From the NCBI GenBank assembly GCA_030672315.1, contig DAOVGQ010000001.1, positions 1 to 5,206 of the forward strand: a stretch of 5,206 nt of DNA, in the 5' to 3' direction. The translations under genes were made by a program, and so were the position numbers. Position 1 is the stretch's first letter, and the number at the start of each line of letters is the position of its first letter. Positions 1 to 5,206 of the stretch are shown one piece after another. The DNA comes from Candidatus Aenigmatarchaeota archaeon. Its GTDB lineage: Archaea; Aenigmatarchaeota; Aenigmatarchaeia; QMZP01. Below the pieces are notes generated by a model. It was not told the origin of the DNA. It saw only the letters and a list, made by a program, of their open reading frames with translations, and did no database searches.

Positions 1-60
1 ATATATAACACTGTTATATTATAGTTATAGTTATTTAGCAACAAAAAGATTTATAATATA
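1..60. other. AT-rich leader, candidate unwinding element
   Basis: About 51 of these 60 bases are A or T, far above the rest of the window. The stretch is made of short TATA and TTATAG runs and directly abuts an ORB-like element (63-84) and the cdc6 gene. In several archaea the origin lies just upstream of orc1/cdc6 and combines an AT-rich duplex unwinding element with ORBs, so this may be the right-hand part of such an origin continuing beyond the left edge. It may equally be only an AT-rich promoter region. Composition and position are seen directly; the unwinding role is inferred. Confidence 0.4.
44..58 (+). promoter_or_regulatory. BRE/TATA promoter of the cdc6 operon
   Basis: A purine/A-rich BRE-like hexamer (AAAAGA, 44-49) is followed by TTTATAATA (50-58), a good match to the archaeal TATA box. 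Initiation about 25-27 bases downstream of the box centre would fall near 79-82, giving a leader of only about 7-10 bases before the ATG at 89. Other TATA-like runs at 1-8 and 15-23 could drive a longer transcript. No start site can be proven from sequence alone. Confidence 0.6.
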
Positions 61-90
61 CACTCCACAAGAAACAAAGGGGGAGTGTAT
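58..90. repeat. Perfect 9-bp inverted repeat over the cdc6 start
   Basis: ATACACTCC (58-66) and GGAGTGTAT (82-90) are exact reverse complements separated by 15 bases. The right arm contains the GGAG Shine-Dalgarno-like bases and the first two bases of the ATG; the left arm overlaps the end of the TATA region. It could be a DNA operator dyad, or an RNA hairpin hiding the ribosome binding site if transcription starts upstream of 58. With the TATA box at 50-58 the left arm would not be transcribed, which favours a DNA role. Confidence 0.6.
63..84 (+). promoter_or_regulatory. ORB-like Orc1/Cdc6 site in the cdc6 leader
   Basis: The sequence reads CTCCACAAGAAAC followed by AAAGGGGGA. This has the form of an archaeal Origin Recognition Box: a half-dyad TCCA-N2-(G/A)GAA followed after a short A-rich spacer by a G string. 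It aligns with the stronger element at 3576-3600 (TTCCACAGGAAAC then GGGGGG), with one mismatch in the GGAA half and a one-base-longer spacer. It lies between the TATA box and the start codon and covers the SD-like GGGGGAG at 79-85, so bound Orc1 would be expected to block transcription of its own gene. It could also be one ORB of an origin mostly left of the window. Confidence 0.6.
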
Positions 91-1294
91 GGAGCCGTCC
101 GGCCTAAAAAGCATATTCGAGTCCTATATTTCAAAAAAGAACATATTCAGGAACAAGGACACACTTACAATACGGTTTACACCAGAGAACATCCCACACA
201 GGGATTCCCAGATAAAACAAATTGCCCTCATACTAGCCCCCACACTAAGAAACGAGAAGCCATCAAACATATTTATATACGGCAAGACAGGGACAGGCAA
301 GACTATTGTTATAAAAAACATCATAGAAACCCTCACAAAAACAGCGGTTAGCTCTGGTGTCAGCCTGAAGATTATATACGTAAACTGCAAGATGCAGAAG
401 ATAACTGACACAGAATACCGCCTGCTTGCCCGCCTTATTAATGAATTTGGTGAATCAGTCCCCTATACAGGACTCCCAACCAGCGAGCTTTACAAGAAAC
501 TCTTCAAACACCTTGAATCAGATGACAATAACATAATCATCGTTCTGGATGAGGTGGACTCCCTTATAAACAAGATAGGGGATGAGGTTTTGTACAACTT
601 CACCAGGATAAACCAGGAACCCGAAAAAACAAAACTCACATTAATAGGAATATCAAACAACCTTACCTTTATGGAATCCCTTGACCCCAGGGTAAGGTCC
701 TCCCTCTCAGAGGAGGAGATAGTCTTCCCCCCCTACAACGCCATCCAACTCAAGGACATACTCTCTGTCCGTGCAGAGGGGGCATTCATTCCCAACATAC
801 TCTCCCCCGGTGTAATAACCAAGTGCGCCGCTCTGGCCGCCCAGGAGCACGGGGATGCCAGAAAGGCCCTGGACCTCCTTCGGGTTTCTGGTGAGATGGC
901 AGAACGCGAGGGAACCCATGTTGTAACAGAGTCTCATGTGGACCTGGCGCAAAAGAAGCTTGACACAGATCGCTTCATGGAGACCATAAAAACCCAACCC
1001 AAACAATCACAGGCAGTTTTCATGGCCATACTGAACATGTACCTGGGTGGGAAGCAGGGTATTCAGACTGGTGCTGTCTACGACACCTACTCAACCATAT
1101 GCAGGAATATTGGAATGAAGTCACTCACCCAGAGGAGGGTGTCAGATCTCATATCCGAACTCGAGTCCTTTGGAATAATAAACACATCAGTAACGTCCAA
1201 GGGAAGGTACGGCCGGACGAGGATAATAAACATACCCCTGTCAGAGGGGTTGGTAAAAAAGATGAAAATTTTTCTTTTAAAGGAGTTTTCGTGA
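89..1294 (+). CDS. cdc6: Orc1/Cdc6 replication initiator (Orc1-1 type)
   Basis: Archaeal Orc1/Cdc6 binds ORB sequences at the origin, melts DNA and recruits the MCM helicase. The 401-residue product has the usual family length and full architecture. The AAA+ ATPase shows Walker A GKTGTGKT (65-72), Walker B IIIVLDEVD (149-157), sensor 1 around GISNN (187-191), the LDPRVRSSL stretch (198-206) of the arginine-finger/initiator region, and sensor 2 in GDARKALDLLR (255-265). A C-terminal winged helix (about 300-401) has a recognition-helix region TQRRVSDLISELESFGII (347-364) and a basic wing GRYGRTR (372-378). ATG 89 is chosen because it follows an SD-like GGGGGAG and a TATA box at normal spacing, and the N-terminus matches family members. 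It heads a tight gene run with DP1. The ORB overlapping its leader suggests autoregulation. All catalytic residues are present, so it should be active. Confidence 0.95.
   Translation: MEPSGLKSIFESYISKKNIFRNKDTLTIRFTPENIPHRDSQIKQIALILAPTLRNEKPSNIFIYGKTGTGKTIVIKNIIETLTKTAVSSGVSLKIIYVNCKMQKITDTEYRLLARLINEFGESVPYTGLPTSELYKKLFKHLESDDNNIIIVLDEVDSLINKIGDEVLYNFTRINQEPEKTKLTLIGISNNLTFMESLDPRVRSSLSEEEIVFPPYNAIQLKDILSVRAEGAFIPNILSPGVITKCAALAAQEHGDARKALDLLRVSGEMAEREGTHVVTESHVDLAQKKLDTDRFMETIKTQPKQSQAVFMAILNMYLGGKQGIQTGAVYDTYSTICRNIGMKSLTQRRVSDLISELESFGIINTSVTSKGRYGRTRIINIPLSEGLVKKMKIFLLKEFS
1281..1285 (+). promoter_or_regulatory. Shine-Dalgarno site for DP1
   Basis: AGGAG inside the cdc6 3' end lies ten bases before the ATG at 1296. 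It supports that start over any later Met and indicates translation of DP1 from the cdc6 transcript. Confidence 0.7.
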
Positions 1295-1295
1295 C

Positions 1296-2285
1296 ATGGA
1301 CAGGCAGGCAATGGTAAGGGAGCTTACAAAAAAGGGAATCCTCGTAACCCCTGAGATGCTTGAGGAGGCCAGGTCAGGCATGCTGCACAAACAGGCCACA
1401 GGCCAGGCACATACCCCACTGCCCGAAAAACAACCAAAAACCAGGCTCTCTGTTAAGGTAACAAGGACAGAGGGGATGCCCAAGATGTCTGCCGATGACT
1501 TTATTTCCTACTACAACAGCCGCTATAACGGGTTGAGAGATATCCTTCTGAAGAAGATGTCCGCGCTCTCGATAAACAAGGCCAGGGAGAGCTTTTCTGA
1601 GGTGTCTGTTATAGGGATGGTTAAGGAGAGAAATTCCCAGGGCTTTGTCCTTGAGGACACCACCGGGGAGGTTCCTGTCGTGAGCAGCGATGAGGCCAGG
1701 GAGGATGATGTTGTTGGTGTGAAGGGAACAATAAGGGAGGGCCGCCTGTTCCAGAGAGAGATTATCTGGCCAGACGTTCCCCTGGGCAACGGGGCGAGGT
1801 TCGTGCCAGGCATGACGCTGCTGCTCTCAACCTTTCTGGATGAAAACACCAGAAGGGCCTTCCAAAACTTCAGCCTGGTGTTCATTCCAGAAAGGCCGGA
1901 AACAGAGCTGACAGAAGAGGAAGAGAGGAAGCTTATAACAACTCTGCCAAACCCCTGCTCTGCTACCATAAACAAGGAGAACATAAAGTTTCACCTGCTT
2001 ATATACAGGCCAAACAGGCCAGTATCCAAACAAGAGGCCCTGGAGATGCTGAGAAGGAGGCACCTCTCCCCTGATAAGAGGGAGATATCCACAACAACAG
2101 ACCCCTATCTTATAGAGCCTGTCCCAGACCTGTTCTGGATAATATCAGAGGAGCGCCACATAGAGAGGTACAAGGGTGTCACTGTGATAATAACCAGGAA
2201 GCAGGACGCTGTAAAATACAATGCAGAGACAGGGGAGGCCTGCTTTGCCTATGACAACACACCTTCACATACCACCCCAGCCTGA
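1296..2285 (+). CDS. dp1: PolD small subunit DP1, degenerate exonuclease domain
   Basis: DP1 is the small subunit of archaeal PolD. It normally combines an OB fold with an Mn-dependent phosphodiesterase (3'-5' proofreading) domain and contacts DP2 and PCNA. Family features seen: an N-terminal helix (VRELTKKGILVTPEMLEEA, 7-25), an OB fold (about 100-162, VSVIGMVKERNSQGFVLEDTTGE through REIIWPDVP), and C-terminal landmarks ALEMLRRRHLSP (248-259), DYLVIDEVPD-like DPYLIEPVPD (269-278) and RYKGVTVII (291-299). The phosphodiesterase motifs are not recognisable. The D-x-H site is LLSTFLDEN (176-183 region), the GD-x-x-D and GNHD blocks are missing altogether, YHG is IYRP (236-239), and GHVH is replaced by SEERH (284-288). 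At 329 residues it is well short of the usual 450-600. The reading frame is intact and the gene follows cdc6 by one base, so it looks maintained as a structural subunit rather than decayed. Alternative names are polB (small subunit) or polD1. Confidence 0.85.
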   Translation: MDRQAMVRELTKKGILVTPEMLEEARSGMLHKQATGQAHTPLPEKQPKTRLSVKVTRTEGMPKMSADDFISYYNSRYNGLRDILLKKMSALSINKARESFSEVSVIGMVKERNSQGFVLEDTTGEVPVVSSDEAREDDVVGVKGTIREGRLFQREIIWPDVPLGNGARFVPGMTLLLSTFLDENTRRAFQNFSLVFIPERPETELTEEEERKLITTLPNPCSATINKENIKFHLLIYRPNRPVSKQEALEMLRRRHLSPDKREISTTTDPYLIEPVPDLFWIISEERHIERYKGVTVIITRKQDAVKYNAETGEACFAYDNTPSHTTPA

Positions 2286-2317
2286 CAAGCATTTTTGTCA
2301 CCATCCCAAATATAATC

Positions 2318-3544
2318 ATGTTCCTTGATGTCCTGCTCTTTATGCTTCTGGGCATCCTCATCGGAGTCATCACAGGCCTCATGCCCGGGATACACCCCAA
2401 CACCGTCTTTGTAGCCATGATATCTGCGGTTGCCCTTCTGGCAACCACCCAGACAGAGCTGCTACTTGTGTTCATCATGGCGCTCGCTGTTTCCAACACC
2501 TTTGTGGATTTTCTACCCTCCATCATATTCGGTGCGCCTGACCCGTCAACCGCGCTGTCAGTCCTGCCTGGCCACAAGTTCCTCCTGGAGGGCAGGGGGT
2601 ATGAGGCAGTCCTGCTTACTGTCATGGGCGGCCTGGGTGTTGCCATGCTCACGCTCCTTACACTCCCCTTGCTAATCTACCTTATACCAGGAGTGTACTG
2701 CATCATAAGGCCGGCCCTGCACATCCTGCTTCTTTTGGTTGTTGTATGGATGATTCTTACAGAGACCGGCCGGGGAAGGCTCTTTGCCCTGGCTGTCTTT
2801 TCACTGTCAGGCATCCTTGGCCTTGTAACCCTGAATGCGTTTGCCTCTGAAGCCATGCTATTTCCCAGCCTGACAGGCCTCTTTGCCCTCAGCACACTCC
2901 TGGTGAGCTTCTATACAAGGAGCGTGATACCCAGGCAGGATAAACCCACGGAAATCAGGGGGGACCACAGAAAGGGAATCCTGACAGGGTGGCTTGCCGG
3001 ATGGTTTGCAGGCATGCTGCCCGGCGTGGGGGCTGCCCAGGCCGGGGTCCTGGCTGCACAGTCCCTGAGGGCCAGCACCAGGGAGTTCCTGACCGCGCTT
3101 GGGGGAATCAACACCTCAAACATCATGTTCACATTCATAATATTCTACACAATAGCAAGGACCCGCTCAGGGGCTGTGTGGGCAATATCCCAGCTAGTCA
3201 CCTCCATCACACTCTGGGACATGCTCCTGCTGATTCTCGTTGGAATAACAACGTGCTTTATCTCAGCCATTGCAACAATAGGCCTTGCAAGGCTTCTCCT
3301 CAACCAGATAAGGAGGATAAACTACAGCACAGTAAGCCTGGTGGTGATGCTCCTTCTCATTCTGGTGGTTGCTGTCCTGTCAGGCCCCCTGGGCCTCCTG
3401 GCAGCGCTTGCAGGGACCTTCACAGGCCTGCTCGCAATCCTCTTCAGGGTCAGGCGCTCCCACCTAATGGGCTACCTCCTCCTTCCCACCATACTGTATT
3501 TTTCAGGCCTGTCTCCTGCGGTGATGGTAACCATGGGAATCTGA
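2318..3544 (+). CDS. TctA-family (COG1784-like) membrane protein
   Basis: A 408-residue, very hydrophobic protein with about ten membrane segments, similar to the permease TctA of tripartite tricarboxylate transporters and its archaeal relatives. Both halves carry the family's glycine-proline signature: GLMPGIHPN (20-28) and GMLPGVGAAQ (232-241), consistent with an internally duplicated fold. Further family-like stretches are FLPSIIFGAPDPSTALSVLP (65-84) and LGGINTSNIMFTF (261-273). A charged loop (about 200-220) separates the halves. No TctB or TctC partner is visible, as is common for archaeal members, and the substrate is unknown. ATG 2318 is the first standard start after an in-frame TGA at 2252. 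No Shine-Dalgarno site is visible, and the gap to DP1 is 32 bases with a TTTTT run (2292-2296). Its place behind two replication genes may reflect co-transcription rather than shared function. Confidence 0.8.
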   Translation: MFLDVLLFMLLGILIGVITGLMPGIHPNTVFVAMISAVALLATTQTELLLVFIMALAVSNTFVDFLPSIIFGAPDPSTALSVLPGHKFLLEGRGYEAVLLTVMGGLGVAMLTLLTLPLLIYLIPGVYCIIRPALHILLLLVVVWMILTETGRGRLFALAVFSLSGILGLVTLNAFASEAMLFPSLTGLFALSTLLVSFYTRSVIPRQDKPTEIRGDHRKGILTGWLAGWFAGMLPGVGAAQAGVLAAQSLRASTREFLTALGGINTSNIMFTFIIFYTIARTRSGAVWAISQLVTSITLWDMLLLILVGITTCFISAIATIGLARLLLNQIRRINYSTVSLVVMLLLILVVAVLSGPLGLLAALAGTFTGLLAILFRVRRSHLMGYLLLPTILYFSGLSPAVMVTMGI

Positions 3545-3575
3545 TGGTAAATGAAACAGGGTTAAGTAACATGAA

Positions 3576-3600
3576 CTTCCACAGGAAACAGGGGGGTGTT
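3576..3600 (+). promoter_or_regulatory. ORB1, right-facing Orc1/Cdc6 box
   Basis: CTTCCACAGGAAACA followed by GGGGGGTGTT. This is the textbook ORB form: a TTCCA-N2-GGAAA dyad recognised by the winged helix, then a G string contacted by the AAA+ domain. It starts 31 bases after the tctA stop codon and is the closest of the four elements to the archaeal consensus. Confidence 0.75.
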
Positions 3601-3647
3601 TCTGCCTTGCATGCTATCGAAATGAACACAAAATGAAGGTAATGTGA

Positions 3648-3669
3648 ACCCCCTCACTTCCACTGGAGG
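3648..3669 (-). promoter_or_regulatory. ORB2, left-facing Orc1/Cdc6 box
   Basis: On the minus strand this reads CCTCCAGTGGAAGTGA then GGGGGT. The dyad TCCAGTGGA is intact; the usual A-A-C after GGAA is changed to G-T-G. It is identical over 22 bases to ORB3, 28 bp away, and opposite in orientation to ORB1. Confidence 0.75.
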
Positions 3670-3675
3670 AACCAC

Positions 3676-3697
3676 ACCCCCTCACTTCCACTGGAGG
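3676..3697 (-). promoter_or_regulatory. ORB3, left-facing Orc1/Cdc6 box
   Basis: This is an exact 22-base copy of ORB2 in the same orientation, separated from it by six bases (3670-3675). The tandem pair should place two Orc1 molecules close together on one side of the spacer. Confidence 0.75.
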
Positions 3698-3847
3698 CTT
3701 CTACACCAATTCACAGAAACACGCGAACTTAACACACAGCGCAGTGAAGTGACGATTAACAAAGTTAAGGCATGTTAATATTATGTGAACAAGATTGACG
3801 CCAACCTCGAGATGATAAGCAAGGTGCAGGGAGTCCAGGCGAACCAG
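3698..3847. other. Non-coding DNA between ORB3 and the polB stop
   Basis: No gene is supported here. The left part holds a weak ORB-like string (TTCACAGAAACACGCG, 3710-3725). Next comes a stretch of about 74% AT (3754-3796) with a perfect TTAAC-AAA-GTTAA inverted repeat (3756-3768) and TTAATATTA (3775-3783), which could be an unwinding site or a TATA-like element. Bases 3785-3847 are stop-free in the plus frame that continues antisense through polB, but resemble nothing I recognise. No clear U-run terminator is seen after the polB stop. Confidence 0.5.
3756..3768. repeat. Short inverted repeat TTAAC-AAA-GTTAA
   Basis: Perfect 5-bp arms around AAA, inside the most AT-rich part of the intergenic region. 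It is too short for a convincing terminator hairpin. It could be a protein site or chance in AT-rich DNA. Confidence 0.35.
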
Positions 3848-5206
3848 CTATCTTGCCAGGCCCTGGGTGGTGACCCATTCAGCAGTCCCGCCCTGATGGG
3901 AGAAGAGGAGCCTTCCGCCACACATACACGAGCCTACCAGGGGGACCCTGGTGTAGAATCTGCCGCACTTCTCGCACGCAAAGCCGCTCATGTCTGCAAC
4001 CGGAATCTCTTTTACTGGTTTTTTCTGCTCTGCCTGGCTGATTATATTCATGAGGTCAGCCTGCCTCCCGCCACCCATGAGCATAGAGCGCGAAACCCCC
4101 AGGACACTGAATATCCTCTCCATCGGGGGCAGGAGCTGGTTCTCAATATAGTACTTGGAGTCCACCTGGATGCCGTTCTCCTCAACGTAGGTGGGGTCCT
4201 CGGCGCGCTTGGAGAGCAGCCCCATACCCTTAACAATAACATATCCTATCCTGTCACCCACGCCAGGTACCTCACCACTGTTCCTGGTCTGGAGCTTCTT
4301 CACCAGCTCTATATGCGGCTGCATGCCCTCATATTTTTCCGGCGGTTTGGTCATGGTCTTGGTAACCACAAGCTTCTGTACATGTATCTCGTTCTTCACA
4401 AGCTTCTGTACTATTTCTGTGAAGTACGAGACAGCCTCCATGGGGTCCTCTTTCTTCAGGACCATGTCTATAACATCCCTGAGGGTGTCACCAACGAGCT
4501 CGCACCAGTCCCTCCGGACCGTTTCTATGCCCTTCATCTCAATACCCTCCTTCCACCCGTCCTCCCTGGGCTCAAACCTCCAGGCAAAGTAGCGCTTCTT
4601 GGTCAGCGGCAGAAATCTCTTGAACACCTTCTCGAACTCCAGCTCTATGGTACCGGGCAGCCTTTCTGTCACCCCCTTGGATATCCTGTTTGCTATCTTC
4701 CTGGTCTTCTCGAGATCGTCTGTGTCCACATTCACCATCACAGAGTCAGTGTCGCCGTAGACAACCCTGTAGCCATACTCCTTCTCAACCATATCCTTGG
4801 TCTTGTGGATGATGTCCCTTCCGCACGCTGTGATGGTGTTGGCCACATCAAGGTCGTATATCCTTGCCCTGGAGTATCCCATGTGCCCATAGAAGGCATT
4901 TGCCATTATCTTGAGAGCCCACTGCTCTGCCTCATAGGCCTTCTTCTTGAGGGGGTCCCTTACCCTGGCCTTCTTTTTCTTAGCCTCCAGCCTGTTCTCC
5001 AGCAGCCCCTCAAGTATGGTTGGTATGATGCCCACCCTTACCTCCCTGGGAGCAAATCTTGTTCCAGCAACCGTCTCTATGGGGTTGTCAACGGACTTGT
5101 CCTTGATAATCGTTGTCGGGCATATATTGAACGACCTTACTATGGAGGGGTACATGCTCTTGAAGTCCAGAACCACCACATTCGAATGCGGCTTCTTTTC
5201 AGGCTC
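3848..5206 (-). CDS. polB: Family B DNA polymerase (PolB), C-terminal part
   Basis: The gene is cut by the right edge. The 452 visible codons encode the polymerase half, and the N-terminal and 3'-5' exonuclease domains lie outside. Numbering from the first visible residue, motif A is DFKSMYPSI (14-22, catalytic Asp14), motif B is KIMANAFYG (99-107), motif C is YGDTDS (150-155, Asp152 and Asp154) and the KKRY primer-binding motif is 203-206. The thumb follows, with YYIENQLLPPMERI-type sequence near 352-365. All polymerase catalytic residues are present. The C-terminus carries four cysteines (411, 414, 427, 429; CX2C-X12-CXC) in CEKCGRFYTRVPLVG...CGGRLL. This resembles zinc-binding tails such as that of PolD DP2 and ends without an obvious PIP box. 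The frame is open to 5206, so the GTG at 5179 is internal, not the start. It likely acts in replication or repair alongside PolD. It converges on tctA. Confidence 0.95.
   Translation of the reverse strand, partial: EPEKKPHSNVVVLDFKSMYPSIVRSFNICPTTIIKDKSVDNPIETVAGTRFAPREVRVGIIPTILEGLLENRLEAKKKKARVRDPLKKKAYEAEQWALKIMANAFYGHMGYSRARIYDLDVANTITACGRDIIHKTKDMVEKEYGYRVVYGDTDSVMVNVDTDDLEKTRKIANRISKGVTERLPGTIELEFEKVFKRFLPLTKKRYFAWRFEPREDGWKEGIEMKGIETVRRDWCELVGDTLRDVIDMVLKKEDPMEAVSYFTEIVQKLVKNEIHVQKLVVTKTMTKPPEKYEGMQPHIELVKKLQTRNSGEVPGVGDRIGYVIVKGMGLLSKRAEDPTYVEENGIQVDSKYYIENQLLPPMERIFSVLGVSRSMLMGGGRQADLMNIISQAEQKKPVKEIPVADMSGFACEKCGRFYTRVPLVGSCMCGGRLLFSHQGGTAEWVTTQGLAR

Larger units (their letters stand above)
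3576..3697. other. oriC: Candidate replication origin: inverted ORB cluster
   Basis: Three strong ORB elements fill this non-coding interval. One faces right (3576-3600); two identical copies face left (3648-3669 and 3676-3697). Their G strings point toward each other across a spacer (3597-3647) of about 63% AT. Inverted ORBs flanking an AT-rich segment are the known layout of Orc1-1-dependent archaeal origins, such as Sulfolobus oriC1 with one ORB opposed to two. A gene for an Orc1-1 type initiator lies 2.3 kb away and replication polymerase genes lie on both sides. The pattern is seen in the sequence; origin activity is inferred. The spacer is only moderately AT-rich, so the melting site might instead be 3754-3796 or the cdc6 leader. 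Confidence 0.7.

Noticed and set aside
1523..1984. 153-codon minus-strand frame inside DP1
   Set aside because: It is antisense to a recognisable DP1, has serine-rich low-complexity translation and no supporting start signals.
1296..2285. Frameshift as the cause of the missing DP1 motifs
   Set aside because: C-terminal family landmarks stay in the same frame as the N-terminal ones and no alternative frame encodes the missing blocks, so loss by divergence and deletion fits better.
2291..2297. TTTTT run after DP1 as a terminator
   Set aside because: Five T residues with no flanking structure are too weak. It is only noted as a possible attenuation point before tctA.
3544..3636. 30-codon frame starting ATG that overlaps the tctA stop (TGATG)
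   Set aside because: It has no Shine-Dalgarno site and no recognisable protein features, and it runs straight through ORB1 and the spacer, so the sequence is better explained as origin DNA.
2989..3636. 215-codon plus-strand frame overlapping tctA
   Set aside because: It is an out-of-frame shadow rich in Pro, His and Arg without domain features, while the tctA frame carries clear family motifs.
5177..5179. GTG as the start codon of the polymerase
   Set aside because: The frame stays open to the window edge and the next residues are the interior motif A of a family B polymerase, which always follows a large N-terminal and exonuclease region.
3785..5206. Long plus-strand open frame as a real gene
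   Set aside because: It is codon-for-codon antisense to a clearly conserved family B polymerase, and its openness follows from that gene's codon choice. Its translation shows no domain.

Overview
The window reads as archaeal chromosomal DNA. It carries an Orc1/Cdc6 initiator, the small subunit (DP1) of the archaea-specific replicative polymerase PolD, and a family B DNA polymerase. It also holds several Origin Recognition Box (ORB)-like elements and a BRE/TATA-type promoter. PolD is absent from Sulfolobales-type Crenarchaeota, so a euryarchaeal, DPANN or similar lineage is implied; I cannot place it more finely. Coding DNA is of moderate GC and rich in ATA (Ile) and AGG (Arg) codons.

Layout. 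Bases 1-88 are an AT-rich leader (about 85% AT over the first 60) with a TATA-like promoter and an ORB-like element lying across the expected transcription start, ribosome binding site and start codon of the next gene. Three rightward genes follow in close succession: orc1/cdc6 (89-1294), DP1 (1296-2285, one base after the cdc6 stop) and a TctA-family membrane protein (2318-3544). A non-coding stretch (3545-3847) holds three strong ORB elements, one facing right and two identical copies facing left, around a roughly 50-bp AT-leaning spacer. The last feature is the 3' two-thirds or so of a family B DNA polymerase gene on the minus strand (3848-5206), running off the right edge.

How it fits together. 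Orc1/Cdc6 would bind the ORBs, unwind DNA and load the replicative helicase; PolD (DP1 here, DP2 not in the window) and PolB would copy DNA. The 3545-3847 interval is a good candidate replication origin, or part of a bipartite one together with the AT-rich ORB-bearing leader of cdc6. The ORB in the cdc6 leader suggests that the initiator represses its own gene.

Most unusual points: (1) the DP1 protein is only 329 residues, and its phosphodiesterase (3'-5' exonuclease) domain has lost every recognisable metal-binding motif plus roughly 100 internal residues, so it looks catalytically dead like eukaryotic polymerase B-subunits; (2) the ORB cluster lies between convergent genes, so forks leaving it would meet all visible replication genes head-on; (3) the PolB C-terminus carries a Cys-cluster module with no evident PCNA-binding tail.
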